From NCBI RefSeq assembly GCF_034366625.1, contig NZ_JAXMIH010000008.1, positions 310,001-374,000 on the forward strand: a DNA stretch of 64,000 bases, read 5' to 3'. The notes below the pieces were generated by a model. It was not told where the DNA came from. It saw only the letters and a program-made list of their open reading frames with translations, and made no database searches. The position numbers were made by a program, and so were the translations under genes. The stretch comes from Prosthecobacter sp. (GTDB lineage Bacteria > Verrucomicrobiota > Verrucomicrobiia > Verrucomicrobiales > Verrucomicrobiaceae). Below are positions 61,901 through 64,000 of this stretch, one piece after another. Each line of letters begins with the position of its first letter. Within the stretch, counting starts at the first letter, position 1.

Positions 61901-64000
61901 ACCAGATCACCCGTGGTCACGCCACTGCCCGTGCGCCGTGTGTCCGTCAGTGGCAACGGCGCGCGCACGCCGCTCATCGGATAGCTGCGCGACTTCACCG
62001 GCGCGGCCAGCACCGCCTGCAATTGCCGCTCTGCTTCCGCCTCATCTGCGAAACGCAGGCACTTCAGCGCCAGCCGCAGCAGCGCACGTCCATCCCACGC
62101 CCTCACCCGCGCCATCTGCTCATACACACGACGCTCCGCCTCGTCCTGCCCGGTGGTTTGATAATACTTCGCCAGTTCCTCCAGCGCCGAGGCATCTTGT
62201 GCGAAGCGGCTCTCCAGCCGACGGCGCACACGATCCGCCTCCGCGATCTGAAACGTCTGCTCCAGCAGTTCCACCAGCCGTCGAGTTTCCGCCGCCACCT
62301 CCTTCGGCGGGGCCGCCGCCGCGATCTGTTTTTGAAAATAAACCGCCGACTTCACATCCGCCACCTTCAGCGCCGCATCACGCAATTGATCCAGCGAAAA
62401 CGGCGTGTCCGGGGCCGTGTAATACGCCTGCTTCATGCTCGCGAACGCCTTCACGTGATCCCCGCCGCGCTCAAACACCTGCGCCAGCGCCTCATGGTAG
62501 AAACCGTCGAACGGATGCCGCTGCACACGCTCCAGCAGCGCGCGCTCCAGCAGCTTCAGGCGGTCACGCGCCACGCTCGGGGCCAATTCGCCGCCGCTCG
62601 CGTCCGAAAACGTCAGCCGGTCGATGCAGCGCCGCAGCACCTCGCGCCGACGCTTCACATCTGTCTCACGCTCGAGAATCTGCGCCTGCACCTCCACATG
62701 CTCCGGGATGCGATGCTGCCGCAACAAAATGTCCGCGTAACTCTCCAGCAGCGGCATCGCCGCCGGGCCTTCCACACGTTTCACCGCCTGCTTCCACAGT
62801 GCCAGCGCATCCTCAGGACGCCGTTGCAGGAAATAAATCTGCGTCAGCGCCGAGAGAAGCTGTCCTGACTCTGGAAACTCGCGATGCACAAGCTCCAGCA
62901 GCTTCGCCGCCTCGACGCCCGGCCGGGGCAGCGGCGTGTTGCTCTTCCAGCCGGGGTTGCTCGTCTCCGCATCCGCTCGGCGTTCCGACTCCATCAGCAG
63001 TTCCGCCAGCCGCAGCGTGTAACGAATGCGTCCTGAGACATCCAAGTCCGACAAGCGACGCAACTGCCGCTCCATCAAGGCCGCGTTCTCATCCGCCTGC
63101 GCCAGATCCAGCTTCAATTGCTCCGCCATCAGCGACACCGGGCGCTCCTTCTTCGTCACCGGATCATACTCCAACCGGTGCAGCAGGTCATACGCGTCCT
63201 CGAACTGACCGATCCGCAGCGCCCACCAAAAACCGCGAAACCCGGCTGCTTGGGCTTCCTTCGATTTGAAGTCGCTGTTCTTCGCCGTCGCGATCAGTTT
63301 CTGTGCAAACTCCATCACACGCTCCGGCAGCTTCTCTCGCTTAGGCCCTTCGCCTTCATCACTGGCAAAACCCGTGCCGGTGAACGCATCCGGCAGTTTG
63401 AATTCCCCGCTCGTCACCGGTTTGGCCGCCGCTTTTTGATCGCCCATCAAAATGGAAAGAAGGCGTTCATCCACATCCACGCGCTCCTCGTCCGTCGTGC
63501 TCGCATGCCAGGCTTTTTCCACCCATTCAGCCGCCTCTTCATTCTCACCCTGCTCTGCAAGCAGTTCCGCCAGCCGCAGCCATGCTTCACGGCCCGCGCT
63601 TGGCTTGGAAACCGCCTCACGCGCCAGGATGATCGCGCTGTCGAGGTTGTTGCTCGCGGCGAGGAAGGATGACGCGTCGCTCAGCCGTTTCTGCCGCTCC
63701 TCCTCCGTTGCCGCGCCGTTGGTGAATTCGCGCAGCAGCTTGTCCTCTGCCACCACATCGCGCCGCGCGCGGAAAAACGCCGCCAGATCGAAGACCGCCT
63801 CGGCCTTCTGCGGATCACGCGTCACACGGGCACGCAGGATTTTCTCGATCACCGCGTCCAGTGCCCGCGTCTGCGCAAACACGAGAACCTGCTTCTCCAC
63901 ATCCAGATTGTCCTGCATTTCGAGCAGGCTGATCAGCCGTTTCACCGCGCTTTCCGCATCACCACCGCGCAAATCCGCCTCGCAGCGCAGCAGCACGATC
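58924..64000 (-). CDS. Giant TPR-repeat protein (5' end outside window)
   Basis: An open minus-strand frame of about 1,690 residues that continues beyond the right edge; the GTG at 63996 is only an internal codon. It is almost wholly helical, with degenerate TPR-like pairs throughout (for example AWLRLAELLAEQGENEEAAEW, DGFYHEALAQVFERGGDHVKAF, ALSAWDRLHAAYVAND). No enzymatic domain is seen in the visible part. The end is a Lys/Thr/Pro-rich tail (PSAKTTPQP). Such proteins in Verrucomicrobiota are usually secreted scaffolds. Signal peptide and true length cannot be judged. It is coupled to the lipoprotein at 58340-58927. Confidence 0.8.
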   Translation of the reverse strand, partial: IVLLRCEADLRGGDAESAVKRLISLLEMQDNLDVEKQVLVFAQTRALDAVIEKILRARVTRDPQKAEAVFDLAAFFRARRDVVAEDKLLREFTNGAATEEERQKRLSDASSFLAASNNLDSAIILAREAVSKPSAGREAWLRLAELLAEQGENEEAAEWVEKAWHASTTDEERVDVDERLLSILMGDQKAAAKPVTSGEFKLPDAFTGTGFASDEGEGPKREKLPERVMEFAQKLIATAKNSDFKSKEAQAAGFRGFWWALRIGQFEDAYDLLHRLEYDPVTKKERPVSLMAEQLKLDLAQADENAALMERQLRRLSDLDVSGRIRYTLRLAELLMESERRADAETSNPGWKSNTPLPRPGVEAAKLLELVHREFPESGQLLSALTQIYFLQRRPEDALALWKQAVKRVEGPAAMPLLESYADILLRQHRIPEHVEVQAQILERETDVKRRREVLRRCIDRLTFSDASGGELAPSVARDRLKLLERALLERVQRHPFDGFYHEALAQVFERGGDHVKAFASMKQAYYTAPDTPFSLDQLRDAALKVADVKSAVYFQKQIAAAAPPKEVAAETRRLVELLEQTFQIAEADRVRRRLESRFAQDASALEELAKYYQTTGQDEAERRVYEQMARVRAWDGRALLRLALKCLRFADEAEAERQLQAVLAAPVKSRSYPMSGVRAPLPLTDTRRTGSGVTTGDLVSLLDFAPGLDRKELDTLRAFLGQPRAEFAELPEDAALVRLRAIEELAKLRSAHGGDGLSTWIKQWSEDAKANVVEKLWALYYAGAGVEFRVVLKKVLPDTSTLEAQFSMVWLSLRSRGMAEAVQWAGEKGWSPEVLKARAETLQACVSMLADVTDFRYRAEDLRVLGESRVLRNAVIVELTRKLQDKQRYDEALALGESLPRNSPEMEMDYSLFLARIAESAERWDLARRYLDAAVRGPVAAENYRTTYDPFLLSLTSLSRMAGSEQEREEALRDAWSRLQRTRPSAMTSIRKAAVAGLAGAELKGAETLGRFLSGPFVAQRDMVESKGSLVPQASSRYEEPLHLRSLWEETREIQALMIQQGLGGVVNSANATLTRKYGATMLGPRSDSEFGEWRISELLGRLREVDYPTRKRLIREHLAAVDLRTEHSVDTLGNLGSRLETVGMAREAISVYSMLPDRAPSNPDYAIWMLRVCENAMEIEPGLSFALKLLLAEPPLKPPQPGDDTLREKYALFLARDFNVDELRRQGFREQFSQVLERRRPHEISYLRELGLLLERMQDDKAALSAWDRLHAAYVANDQAGTDLDIEASLHRGQILQRLAQPQAALKVLREVPLAEPLDPVAQEVLKLRCQIATSTGDWNDVRDLMTLCVERKSLPCVVALATGLRTQNRAAEALNLLTQADRTIKGDHERFTLRLELLKVLAVDANWAPERGRAQIAALFRASTRDRDTLKDMHAWLRTQSSGKHAAGWAAILRTEARAGADRPLAALALSAFSAKLPATAQADFIHAWQKVEEKDRLCIELAAEAMLAAGRAAWAWDACEIVAGIPTLREQGRKLPLAVRVAHALNDEATVQELFSETFRLPFPGGAQTVDWARAFEDTGHAGLASELFAAALQRLEGTAALQPELFAAHARFLVRQREFDTAEAFLMRMNWAMPNESAKLIFELYQSWGKLAGIETELPKFHLPGAVKKEILFLTRQPSAKTTPQP

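Noticed and set aside
61758..63269. Pro/Ala-rich 503-codon frame opposite the giant TPR gene
   Set aside because: Low-complexity shadow of a long real gene.

Overview
The window looks like chromosomal DNA of a Gram-negative member of the Verrucomicrobiota (PVC group), probably near Verrucomicrobiaceae. This is inferred from gene content, since there is no rRNA here. Pointers are a PVC-type dehydrogenase module, a DUF1501 protein with a twin-arginine-like leader, two neutral-ceramidase-type secreted proteins, very large secreted TPR proteins, high GC, and mostly weak or absent Shine-Dalgarno sequences. Outer-membrane genes (bamA, skp/ompH, lpxD) and rod-shape genes (mreBCD, mrdA) show a diderm, rod-forming cell. 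I see no phage, transposase, CRISPR array, rRNA or tRNA. No stretch over 300 bases lacks a gene.

Layout. 1-3.1 kb: a large secreted fusion (ceramidase-like, LamG-like domains, PVC dehydrogenase) running off the left edge. 3.1-5.6 kb: hisS and recF, divergent. 5.8-12.3 kb: mreB-mreC-mreD-mrdA-rng (cell shape and RNA processing). 12.3-14.4 kb: secreted coiled-coil/TPR protein. 14.5-21.3 kb, minus strand: bamA-ompH, a terminator, lpxD-trpB, a caspase-like hypothetical and a methyltransferase. 21.6-27.3 kb: EamA transporter, AddA/RecB-type helicase-nuclease, ECF sigma factor and anti-sigma factor. 27.4-31 kb: pgk-tpiA and a stand-alone ceramidase-like protein. 31-33.5 kb, minus: DUF1501, lipocalin-like and TPMT-like genes with overlapping ends. 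33.5-37.2 kb: three translationally coupled genes matching E. coli ynbA-ynbC-ynbD (membrane lipid chemistry). 37.2-40 kb: DUF1802, a frameshifted glyoxalase, alr and a DnaQ-like exonuclease. 40-44.6 kb, minus: fur-sufC-X-sufB-sufD behind a perfect 7-1-7 Fur/PerR-type box. 44.8-51.7 kb: cupin, small cytochrome, DUF1003, hrpA and a beta-propeller protein. 51.9-58.3 kb: amidohydrolase, then sbcD-lipoprotein-sbcC. 58.3-64 kb: a lipoprotein coupled to a giant TPR protein cut by the right edge.

The most unusual signal is a set of short palindromic insertions that stay in frame inside otherwise conserved genes: the fusion protein (1142-1199), hrpA (48154-48227), sbcC (54843-54900) and sbcD (57422-57495). 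The four sequences differ, but each is a long two-armed inverted repeat of about 58-74 bp translated as an extra peptide of about 19-27 residues. Related hairpin clusters and short dispersed-type repeats lie in several intergenic gaps. The arrangement resembles the palindromic elements known inside Rickettsia genes. Two of the four sit in the two subunits of SbcCD, the nuclease that cuts hairpins and palindromes.
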